NCBI GenBank assembly: GCA_905478725.1 | Contig: CAJQJT010000063.1 | Coordinates: 1 to 5,453, forward strand | Direction of reading: 5' to 3' | DNA length: 5,453 bases | Source of the DNA: an uncultured Pseudomonadales bacterium | GTDB lineage: Bacteria; Pseudomonadota; Gammaproteobacteria; Pseudomonadales; Porticoccaceae | Shown here: in pieces, positions 1 through 5,050 of the stretch | Position numbering within the stretch: the first letter of the stretch is position 1 | Layout: each line of letters begins with the position of its first letter | Translations under genes and position numbers: made by a program | Notes under the pieces: model-generated | Databases searched by the model: none | The model's input: only the letters and a program-made list of their open reading frames with translations | Told to the model about the DNA's origin: nothing

Positions 1-1155
1 CTTGGCGAAAAAGAACCCAGCATTCAAGGGGCAAGTAACAGTCTGCAGCTGCTGATTACTCAGTCGACTGCGCTGCAAAATATCGAGGCTATACGCGCTC
101 GATGTCAGGACCCAATGCTACAGCCGCTGCTAGTCAGTGCAGATAAACTTGCTATTGAAAGTGACAGTCAGCGCGAATACCTCAAGGCTCTAGCAGCTGA
201 ATTTCTCGTTATTATCCTGTTGGGTGCCGATCAAAGTCATCTCGTTGCTGACTACTTTCGCCTCGGCGTGGCCGATGTCGCCTTTCCTCATAGCAGTGAC
301 AAAGAGCTCGCAGCCATTCTTGAGCGAGTTGATAGTCTCGCTGATTCTCGTGATCAGAAACGCCTCTATCGCAGCGAGTTAGAAAAGACTAATCAAAATT
401 TACACGAGAGTCTGCACCTATTGAAGCAAGACCAGATGGCTGGCCTCGAAGTGCAAAAAAGTCTGATGCCAGAGAGTCCGCTTAAATTTGGCGACTATGA
501 AATTTCTCACTCCATAACACCCTCACTCTATTTAAGCGGCGACTTTGTCGGTTACAACTTTGTCCTCGGTCGCTATCTGCTGTTTTACTTTGCCGATGTC
601 TCGGGGCATGGCTCCTCATCGGCTTTTGTGACGGTTTTACTGCGCTTTATGATTGGTCGAGTGATACGCAAGCATCAGGTGCAAAAAGACTACGCGGCGC
701 TGGCTCATGCCCCTGAAGGCTTAGTGGAATCAATTAACAGTCAGCTGCTAGCCACTGGTCTTGGCAAGCACCTAACCATTGTTGCCGGCTCCTTGGATAC
801 CGAGACCAGAAAACTGCGTTATGTGATTGGCGCCCAGCAACCGGCGCCGATTTTAATCAGTGATGGTCAGGCGCGATTCCTACCTGGGAAAGGTAAGCCG
901 GCTGGTATCTTTGAAGAGGCGACCTGGGCTGTTGAAGAGATCGCTCTGCCTGAATCCTTTGCCCTGGTACTTTTATCCGACGGTGTTTTTGATCTGCTCT
1001 CGGACAAAGAGATTGTCGATAAAGAAGAAACCTTATTGAGGTATCTCACTGCTAGCTCAGAGAGTCTGGATAAGCTTAAAGATGCAGTGTTTATAGATGA
1101 CATTGAAGACCCCCAAGACGATATATCCGTTCTACTGTTGACCAGAGGAATGTAG
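1..1155 (+). CDS. rssB: RssB-type response regulator fused to a PP2C/SpoIIE-like protein phosphatase (5' end outside window)
   Basis: The frame is open from the first base, so the gene starts before the window. The ATG at 115 would cut the receiver domain at its third strand and is not the true start; probably only about 10-20 residues are missing. Three parts are visible: the rest of a receiver domain (about nt 1-320), a helical linker rich in Glu, Leu and Gln (about 325-440), and a PP2C-like domain (about 445-1150). The metal-binding motifs are all present: SGDF (Asp at 541-543), DVSGHG (Asp at 595-597), SDG (Asp at 979-981) and QDD (Asps at 1117-1122). By these residues it should be an active Ser/Thr phosphatase, unlike E. 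coli RssB, whose C-terminal domain has lost them. The phrases DQMAG, PSLYLSGDFV and SSAFVTVLL match Pseudomonas RssB as I remember it. Its likely substrate is the STAS protein encoded one base downstream. The receiver looks degenerate (see findings). The name RssB is inferred from homology and neighbours; HsbR-like is the alternative. Confidence 0.85.
   Translation, partial: LGEKEPSIQGASNSLQLLITQSTALQNIEAIRARCQDPMLQPLLVSADKLAIESDSQREYLKALAAEFLVIILLGADQSHLVADYFRLGVADVAFPHSSDKELAAILERVDSLADSRDQKRLYRSELEKTNQNLHESLHLLKQDQMAGLEVQKSLMPESPLKFGDYEISHSITPSLYLSGDFVGYNFVLGRYLLFYFADVSGHGSSSAFVTVLLRFMIGRVIRKHQVQKDYAALAHAPEGLVESINSQLLATGLGKHLTIVAGSLDTETRKLRYVIGAQQPAPILISDGQARFLPGKGKPAGIFEEATWAVEEIALPESFALVLLSDGVFDLLSDKEIVDKEETLLRYLTASSESLDKLKDAVFIDDIEDPQDDISVLLLTRGM
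1144..1149 (+). promoter_or_regulatory. Ribosome binding site of rssC
   Basis: AGAGGA lies seven bases before the GTG at 1157. It falls inside the last codons of the phosphatase gene, so it supports both the GTG start and translational coupling of the two genes. Confidence 0.7.
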
Positions 1156-1156
1156 C

Positions 1157-1642
1157 GTGAGCGCAGGAAAGATTTTCGTTTCTGATGAAGAGGGCAATTA
1201 TCTCATCAAGTTTATTGGCGACGTTAGAGTCACGCTTTGCGGCTCGCTAAATCGCTATATGGAAACTATTTTTGGCAGCCGCGATGTTAAGAATGTGGTG
1301 GTCGATATGCTCGAAGCAGAGGGGTTAGACAGCACGACCTTGGGCTTGCTGGCTAAGCTTGGACTGCACTGCCGCAAGCAATATGGCATTGATGTACAGG
1401 TGTTCTGTCAGAATCCCAGTATCTTGCGTACATTAGACTGCATGGGATTTGATGAGTTATTTGATATTATTCAAGAAGTCCCGGATATCAGCGCGAAGCT
1501 TCAGAGCATCACTTCGGTGAACCCGGAAGTGGATGAGATTCGCAAGCAGGTATTGGAGGCACACAAGTTGTTGGTGCAGCTCAATCCGAAAAATAGTGCA
1601 GAGTTCACTGATCTAATACGCGCTTTAGAATCGGGTCAATGA
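1157..1642 (+). CDS. rssC: STAS-domain anti-sigma-factor antagonist (RssC/HsbA type)
   Basis: A 161-residue protein with a STAS domain over about residues 1-110. The diagnostic loop is LDSTTLGLL at residues 57-65. By analogy with SpoIIAA and HsbA, Ser59 or the adjacent Thr60 would be the phosphorylated residue that switches binding to an anti-sigma factor or other partner. The final strand-helix region (LRTLDCMGFDELFDI) is typical. A C-terminal helical tail (about 120-161, VLEAHKLLVQLN) extends beyond a minimal STAS domain and resembles the Pseudomonas RssC tail. The start is GTG with a good Shine-Dalgarno. One base separates it from the upstream phosphatase gene, so the pair is one transcription unit with substrate next to enzyme. 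No anti-sigma kinase is in the window. Family assignment is firm; the specific RssC label rests on neighbourhood and resemblance. Confidence 0.85.
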   Translation: MSAGKIFVSDEEGNYLIKFIGDVRVTLCGSLNRYMETIFGSRDVKNVVVDMLEAEGLDSTTLGLLAKLGLHCRKQYGIDVQVFCQNPSILRTLDCMGFDELFDIIQEVPDISAKLQSITSVNPEVDEIRKQVLEAHKLLVQLNPKNSAEFTDLIRALESGQ

Positions 1643-1648
1643 GCGCGC

Positions 1649-1670
1649 AGGTTAATCAGCCTTTTAACCT
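1649..1670. terminator. Weak inverted repeat between convergent genes, possible terminator
   Basis: AGGTTAA (1649-1655) and TTAACCT (1664-1670) form a perfect 7-bp stem with an 8-base loop, just after the rssC stop. The stem is AT-rich and no clean T-tract follows on either strand, so it would be a poor intrinsic terminator. It is still the only stem-loop I see between the two convergent transcription units. Confidence 0.3.
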
Positions 1671-1740
1671 TATTAGCTGTCTCTTATTAGCTGTCTCTTT
1701 TTAGCTGTCTCTTTTTAGCTGTCTCTTTTTAGCTGTCTCT
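1671..1740. repeat. Five tandem copies of a 14-bp unit (TWTTAGCTGTCTCT)
   Basis: The core AGCTGTCTCT begins at 1675, 1689, 1703, 1717 and 1731, an exact 14-bp period. The only variation is in the four-base linker, which is TATT in the first two copies and TTTT in the other three. On the minus strand each copy reads Arg-Asp-Ser-stop. The last copy overlaps the terB-like gene and provides its final three codons and TAA. Because 14 is not a multiple of 3, a change in copy number would not keep a reading frame. The array looks like recent slippage or tandem duplication. Confidence 0.95.
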
Positions 1741-2172
1741 GGCAGATATTTTGCACTGAATAAATTCGCTGTGACGCAGATGCAGCAGATCGGCCACACG
1801 ACGAATAATTCCTTCCTCATGTTTATCTAAATGTCCGTCAGCAAATGCCACACGCCACATCGCCGACATTAGCTTGAGCTTCTTCTCATGGCTGAAGTGG
1901 GCGTTGATCTCCTTGGTAAACTGATACAGCGACGTTGCCTCAGAGACCTCATCCCGAGATAGCAGTATCAGCTCGTCAACTTGGTCAGAGCTCAGCTCTA
2001 GCATCTTCGCAAGGGTCAGGCTAATGGACTGCAGTTCATCTTCGGCCAGGTTGCCGTCGATAACCATTACTTCAATCAGCAGCGCTGCTGTTGCCAGCTG
2101 CTCAGCATTGAGTGAGTTATCTTCCGCATCGACCACATTTTTGGCAAAGAATGCCTTAATTTTAGTAATCAT
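1729..2172 (-). CDS. TerB-like (tellurite resistance B family) protein
   Basis: A 147-residue soluble all-helical protein of the TerB/TerB-like family. The two family hallmarks, each an acidic Asp-Gly turn before a helix, are present: VIDGNLAEDE around residues 37-46 and FADGHLDKHEE around 110-120. Length is normal for the COG4103-type group. These acidic motifs bind divalent metal in TerB homologues. The true role of stand-alone members is unclear, and tellurite resistance should not be assumed. The ATG overlaps the tal stop (TAATG on the minus strand) and no clear Shine-Dalgarno precedes it, so translation probably depends on ribosomes finishing tal. The last residues, RDS plus stop, lie in the final copy of the 14-bp array, so the native C-terminus may have been altered. 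I give no gene symbol because this is not the plasmid ter-operon gene. Confidence 0.8.
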   Translation of the reverse strand: MITKIKAFFAKNVVDAEDNSLNAEQLATAALLIEVMVIDGNLAEDELQSISLTLAKMLELSSDQVDELILLSRDEVSEATSLYQFTKEINAHFSHEKKLKLMSAMWRVAFADGHLDKHEEGIIRRVADLLHLRHSEFIQCKISARDS

Positions 2173-3137
2173 TAGTCTAAGTCTTTTAACCAGGTTTCAA
2201 GTTTAATTTGATCCGCAACGAATCCGCGAATACCTTCAGCCAACTTCTCGGTGGCCATGGCGTCTTGATTCAGTTCAAAGCGGAAGCCGCTCTCGCCACC
2301 CAGTTGATAGTGGATCTTTGAGCCCGTGTCTGCAGGGTCAAGCCTACGTTCCAGAGTACCGTAGTCATCATCAAGGGCCTGTAAAAGCTGCGGACTAATC
2401 GTCAAGCGGTCACAGCCGGCTAACTCAGTAATCTCATCGGTATTTCTAAAGCTCGCACCCATAACTACTGTGTTGTAGCCTGTCTGCTTGTAATAGTTGT
2501 AAATACGTGTCACTGACTGCACGCCAGGATCATCAGCGGGCTCATATTCTGTGAGGCCAGTTGAGATCTTGTACCAATCGAGAATACGGCCGACAAAAGG
2601 TGAGATCAAAAAGGCGCCTGCATCGGCAGCAGCAACAGCCTGAGTAAAGTTAAACAGTAGTGTTAGATTGCAATTAATGCCTTCTTTTTCCAGAGTTTCC
2701 GCAGCGCGAATACCTTCCCAGGTGGAGGCCATCTTGATCAATACACGCTCGCGTCCAATACCTGCCTGTTCATAGAGATTAATTAAATGACGCGCTTTGG
2801 CGATAGAGGCATCAGTATCAAAGGACAGGCGGGCGTCCACTTCAGTGGAAACACGGCCGGGAATTTGTTCGAGAATTTTTTCACCAAAGCCCACTGCCAG
2901 CCTATCCATGCAATCCGCTAATTGCTCACTGCTCGACTGGCGACCATTCATTGTTATAGCAACAATAGAGTCTACCAGACCGCGATAGGCGGGCATCTGT
3001 GCCGCTTTTAGCAGCAGCGATGGGTTGGTTGTCGCATCTTCAGGAGAGTACTGAGCAATGGCATCAAAATCGCCAGTGTCGGCAACCACGGTGGTCATCT
3101 CTTTAAGTTGGGCCAGCTTGCTCTTAGTGTCGCTCAT
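2172..3137 (-). CDS. tal: Transaldolase, TalB type
   Basis: A 321-residue cytosolic enzyme of the non-oxidative pentose phosphate pathway. It moves a dihydroxyacetone unit between sedoheptulose 7-phosphate and glyceraldehyde 3-phosphate. Length and sequence fit the classical TalB class. The Schiff-base lysine is Lys135 in VLIKMAST, matching E. coli Lys132. The other active-site positions follow the same +3 offset: Asp20 (VADTGD), Asn38 (TTNPS), Glu99 (STEVDARLS), Thr159 (NLTLLF), and Ser179 and Arg184 in the [12 protein letters not shown] stretch. Residue 181 is Phe, as in true transaldolases; fructose-6-phosphate aldolases have Tyr there. The gene is 5 bp downstream of dusA and its Shine-Dalgarno lies in the end of dusA, so the two are likely co-transcribed and coupled. 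No missing residues or frameshift. Confidence 0.97.
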   Translation of the reverse strand: MSDTKSKLAQLKEMTTVVADTGDFDAIAQYSPEDATTNPSLLLKAAQMPAYRGLVDSIVAITMNGRQSSSEQLADCMDRLAVGFGEKILEQIPGRVSTEVDARLSFDTDASIAKARHLINLYEQAGIGRERVLIKMASTWEGIRAAETLEKEGINCNLTLLFNFTQAVAAADAGAFLISPFVGRILDWYKISTGLTEYEPADDPGVQSVTRIYNYYKQTGYNTVVMGASFRNTDEITELAGCDRLTISPQLLQALDDDYGTLERRLDPADTGSKIHYQLGGESGFRFELNQDAMATEKLAEGIRGFVADQIKLETWLKDLD

Positions 3138-3142
3138 TGCTC

Positions 3143-4111
3143 TTATTCTCCAGATGTCTTTTCTAGTGCTGTGGTTAAAACCTCAATTGTCGCAGAGGGC
3201 TTATGGGCGTTCTCGCTAATATGACGACGATATTGCCGAGCGCCGGGCATGCCGTGAAACAGGCCCAAAATATGTCGGGTCATAGCATTTAGTTTCGTGC
3301 CCTTACTGAGCTCGTTATCCGCGTATTGTAGAAACTCTTCAGCGATTTGTCGCCGGGTTTTTATAGCATGGGTAGCACCATAGATATCTTGATCTACACT
3401 AGCCAGCAAGTACGGATTGGTATATGCCTCGCGCCCAACCATCACTCCATCGAGGTGCTGTAAGTGCTCCTGAGACTGCTCAAGCGTGGTGACACCACCA
3501 TTAATAATAATCTCCAAATCAGGAAAATCTTTTTTCAACTGATAGACCCGATTATAGTTCAGTTCTGGAATCTCTCGATTCTGCTTCGGGCTCAGACCTT
3601 TGAGCCAGGCCTTGCGCGCGTGAACCAAAAACACCTCGCAGCCACTCTCGGCAACACGGCCGACAAAGTCTCGTAAAAAATCATAGGAATCATGGTCATC
3701 CACACCAATACGGTGCTTGACCGTAATCGGTAAATCCACCGCTTCTGCCATTGAGGAAATGCAGTTAGCGGTAATCTCCGCATCCTTCATCATCACTGCA
3801 CCAAACATGCCGTTTTGCACACGGTCGCTGGGGCAGCCACAGTTTAGATTGATCTCAGCGTAGTCATACTGCGCAGCCATTTTACAGGCCGTCGCCAAAT
3901 CTGCGGGATTGCTGCCACCTAATTGCAGCGCTACAGGATGTTCGAAAGCATCCATCTGCAGATGGTAGTCGCTGTCCCCATGGATAATTGCACCGGTGGT
4001 GAGCATCTCTGTATAGAGCATTGTGTGCTGACTGATCAGGCGCAAAAAGTAGCGGCAGTGACGATCAGTCCAGTCGAGCATGGGGGCTACACAGAATTTA
4101 CGGTCAATCAT
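3143..4111 (-). CDS. dusA: tRNA-dihydrouridine(20/20a) synthase DusA
   Basis: A 322-residue FMN- and NADPH-dependent enzyme that reduces uridines 20 and 20a of the tRNA D-loop. From the chosen start the protein begins [19 protein letters not shown], the conserved N-terminal FMN-site region of E. coli DusA. Catalytic Cys93 lies in [12 protein letters not shown]; Cys91 beside it is a valine in E. coli. The FMN and tRNA contacts are visible: Lys132 (TVKHRIG), His164 (VHARKAW), INGG near 203-206 and MVGREAY near 224-230. The [13 protein letters not shown] stretch is a DusA signature, as opposed to DusB or DusC. The frame stays open upstream to an ATG at 4276, adding 55 residues of low-complexity, Arg/Ser-rich sequence with no family resemblance, so I reject that longer start. 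No Shine-Dalgarno precedes the chosen ATG (the bases are pyrimidine-rich), which leaves the exact start slightly uncertain. It is the first gene of a likely dusA-tal-terB operon. Confidence 0.95.
   Translation of the reverse strand: MIDRKFCVAPMLDWTDRHCRYFLRLISQHTMLYTEMLTTGAIIHGDSDYHLQMDAFEHPVALQLGGSNPADLATACKMAAQYDYAEINLNCGCPSDRVQNGMFGAVMMKDAEITANCISSMAEAVDLPITVKHRIGVDDHDSYDFLRDFVGRVAESGCEVFLVHARKAWLKGLSPKQNREIPELNYNRVYQLKKDFPDLEIIINGGVTTLEQSQEHLQHLDGVMVGREAYTNPYLLASVDQDIYGATHAIKTRRQIAEEFLQYADNELSKGTKLNAMTRHILGLFHGMPGARQYRRHISENAHKPSATIEVLTTALEKTSGE
3148..3151 (-). promoter_or_regulatory. Ribosome binding site of tal, inside the end of dusA
   Basis: GGAG on the minus strand sits 10 bases before the tal ATG, within the last two sense codons of dusA (Gly-Glu) just before its TAA. 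This arrangement favours translational coupling. Confidence 0.55.
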
Positions 4112-4142
4112 AGGGAGGCTGGTTGTTGTTTTGAGGGCGCTA

Positions 4143-4148
4143 ATTTTA
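4143..4148 (-). promoter_or_regulatory. Possible -10 element for the dusA-tal-terB operon
   Basis: TAAAAT on the minus strand, about 31 bases before the dusA ATG, matches five of six bases of the -10 consensus. It would start transcription near 4136. I see no convincing -35 hexamer at 16-18 bp, so this is only a candidate. Confidence 0.2.
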
Positions 4149-4301
4149 CACACTTTTAGTCTTCGATGTGCTGTTGGAAATGTGGCATGGCTACGGTTTC
4201 TAGAGAGGGCTGCGTAGCTGCAAGAAATGTGTCCTTGCCTGTTGATCGATGGAGGTGAATTAGGTTGACGAATCATGTGCTATTCAATCATAGGTGAGTG
4301 T

Positions 4302-4328
4302 CGACTTTGATACCCTCATCCAAAGTCG
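4302..4328. repeat. 8-bp perfect inverted repeat in the dusA-hipB gap
   Basis: CGACTTTG (4302-4309) and CAAAGTCG (4321-4328) are perfect inverted copies around an 11-base centre, which can add two more pairs across a one-base bulge. No T-tract follows on either strand, so it is not a standard terminator. It lies about 190 bp upstream of dusA. It could be a regulator site, or mark the edge of the hipBA-carrying segment; the sequence does not decide. Confidence 0.5.
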
Positions 4329-4382
4329 GTTGCTCGCAGAGTACCGATATGGACGCTGAGCGGCTGAACTGGGAGCGTCTAA

Positions 4383-4517
4383 ATGGAAGCCTTATTGGGC
4401 CAGGTTATCTATTATCTACTACCTAGAACGCCGGTCATGGTCTGGGAGATCGCCAATCCAGAGTTTCAGTTCTTTGGGGAGGTTTTTTTAGACACCGCCC
4501 CTAGGAATGTGATTTAG
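4383..4517 (+). CDS. Possible small ORF, 44 codons, unrecognised
   Basis: An ATG directly after an in-frame TAA opens a 44-codon frame ending in TAG. GGGAG at 4371-4375 lies seven bases before the ATG, a better ribosome site than that of dusA or hipB. The peptide is mixed hydrophobic and acidic (for example LLPRTPVMVWEIANPEF) with no clear membrane segment or motif I know. Random ORFs of this size are common, and a fragment of a decayed gene is just as likely. The rest of the gap from 4277 to 4515 shows no other convincing gene on either strand. Confidence 0.2.
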   Translation: MEALLGQVIYYLLPRTPVMVWEIANPEFQFFGEVFLDTAPRNVI

Positions 4518-4533
4518 CTTTTACATTAATATG

Positions 4534-4549
4534 ATATCATTAATGATAT
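4534..4549. promoter_or_regulatory. 16-bp perfect palindrome, candidate HipB operator
   Basis: ATATCATTAATGATAT is its own reverse complement. Two more matching base pairs flank it after one mismatch on each side. It overlaps a candidate extended -10 of the hipBA promoter. HipB-family repressors bind TATC/GATA-type inverted repeats in their own promoters (E. coli sites have the form TATCC-N8-GGATA), and this site has TATC-N6-GATA. An autoregulatory operator is therefore a reasonable inference. Confidence 0.55.
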
Positions 4550-4596
4550 TATTATGAGTAAAATGGCATTTTTTAGATCATTAAAGATATTATTAT
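4536..4596. repeat. Direct repeat, 19 of 20 bases, two copies 41 bp apart
   Basis: The 20-base stretch at 4536-4555 recurs at 4577-4596 with one change (T4544 to A4585). The first copy includes most of the perfect palindrome; the second keeps the ATCATT/AAAGAT dyad with one mismatch. The 41-bp spacing is close to four helical turns, so two bound dimers would lie on the same DNA face. A third half-site, ATATCAT, is at 4698-4704 over the hipB start. Confidence 0.75.
4544..4552 (+). promoter_or_regulatory. Candidate extended -10 promoter of hipBA
   Basis: TGATATTAT is an extended -10 (TGn followed by TATTAT, five of six bases of consensus) overlapping the right arm of the palindrome. The start point would be near 4559. 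TTTACA at 4520-4525 is -35-like but 21 bp away, too far to pair well. A weaker alternative downstream is TTGTTG (4612-4617) with CATAAA (4635-4640), spaced 17 bp. Confidence 0.4.
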
Positions 4597-4694
4597 TTTC
4601 AATGGCTGGTTTTGTTGCTATAGTCTATTTGTACCATAAATTAACCCTAAGTTGGTGCTCAGGTGTGATCGCTAGCGGGCCAGTTTTAAACTGA
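4554..4694 (+). CDS. Possible small membrane protein ORF upstream of hipB
   Basis: A 46-codon frame running from an ATG to a TGA that lies 8 bases before the hipB ATG. The product has a basic N-terminus (Lys3, Arg8, Lys11), one hydrophobic stretch of about 15 residues (ILLFSMAGFVAIVYL, 12-26), then HKLTLSWCSG and a short neutral tail. This is the shape of a single-pass small membrane protein. The layout loosely recalls Hok-type toxins, but I see no alignable signature. Against it: there is no Shine-Dalgarno, the DNA is very AT-rich and so favours hydrophobic codons by chance, and if the extended -10 is right the transcript would start just after the first ATG, leaving Met4 (4563) as a near-leaderless start. 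It may simply be the hipBA leader. Confidence 0.3.
   Translation: MSKMAFFRSLKILLFSMAGFVAIVYLYHKLTLSWCSGVIASGPVLN
4681..4693. repeat. CAGTTT-T-AAACTG inverted repeat before hipB
   Basis: Two perfect 6-base arms around a single T, ending 9 bases before the hipB ATG. It could be part of the control region or of the messenger structure around the start. It is short enough to be chance. Confidence 0.35.
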
Positions 4695-4702
4695 AAAATA
4701 TC

Positions 4703-5050
4703 ATGGTCAATAGTATGAAAATTGATTACTTAACCCCAGAGGGCGCCACCCTCAACGAGATGGGCCGGAGGCTGGCGCGAGTGCGGAAGCAGCAGGGCTT
4801 CTCCCAGACTCGCTTGGCCGAAGAAGCAGGTCTTGGTGTTGCAACTCTGCGGCGCATCGAATCTGGTCAGGATGGTCAAATGGCTTCATGGATCAAGCTA
4901 CTCAAAGCGCTGCGTATGACTGCGGCGATTGATGCCCTGTTACCTGAAAGTTTCGCTTCACCTATGGCTGAAGTGCTCTCCACAGCAAAGCAAAACAAAA
5001 AAGGCCGAGTATCTGAGCCGGGTGTTCGCTGGGGTGATGAGAGGGAATGA
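4703..5050 (+). CDS. HipB-like XRE-family antitoxin/repressor
   Basis: A 115-residue protein with a helix-turn-helix of the Cro/C1 (XRE) family over about residues 20-75. GRRLARVRKQQGFSQ is the first helix and turn, LAEEAGLGVATLRRIESG the HTH with its recognition helix, then WIKLLKALRM. The tail (about 88-115) is polar and basic and ends GVRWGDERE. In HipB the equivalent disordered tail lets proteases remove the antitoxin. Its stop overlaps the hipA start (ATGA), the usual antitoxin-first order. Expected role: bind and inhibit the HipA kinase and, with it, repress the promoter whose palindromes lie upstream. Two in-frame starts are possible (4703 and 4715); neither has a Shine-Dalgarno. I leave the symbol empty because it is related to, not orthologous with, E. 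coli hipB. Confidence 0.85.
   Translation: MVNSMKIDYLTPEGATLNEMGRRLARVRKQQGFSQTRLAEEAGLGVATLRRIESGQDGQMASWIKLLKALRMTAAIDALLPESFASPMAEVLSTAKQNKKGRVSEPGVRWGDERE

Noticed and set aside
115..1155. ATG at 115 as the start of the RssB-like gene.
   Set aside because: The frame and receiver homology continue upstream to base 1; starting at 115 would delete the first half of the receiver domain.
1677..1687. CTGTCTCTTAT equals the first 11 bases of the Tn5 mosaic end, also used in sequencing adapters.
   Set aside because: The remaining eight bases of the mosaic end are absent, the other copies vary to TTTTT, and the unit repeats with a strict 14-bp period inside a coding end. It is more likely a coincidence, though a long-read check of the array would settle it.
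1671..1740. Repeat array as a CRISPR.
   Set aside because: Units are 14 bp and directly adjacent, with no unique spacers and no cas genes.
4349..4426. 25-codon ORF starting at 4349.
   Set aside because: No ribosome site, very short, overlaps the better 44-codon frame and has no recognisable feature.
4377..4493. GTCTAAA and TTTAGAC 103 bp apart, resembling the outer boxes of an integron attC site.
   Set aside because: Both boxes miss the key core base (AAC/GTT), I could not find convincing inner boxes, and no integrase or cassette array is seen.
4476..4501. GGGGAGGT/ACCGCCCC hairpin with a T-run in its loop, as a terminator.
   Set aside because: The stem has a mismatch, and the T-run is in the loop rather than after the stem on either strand.
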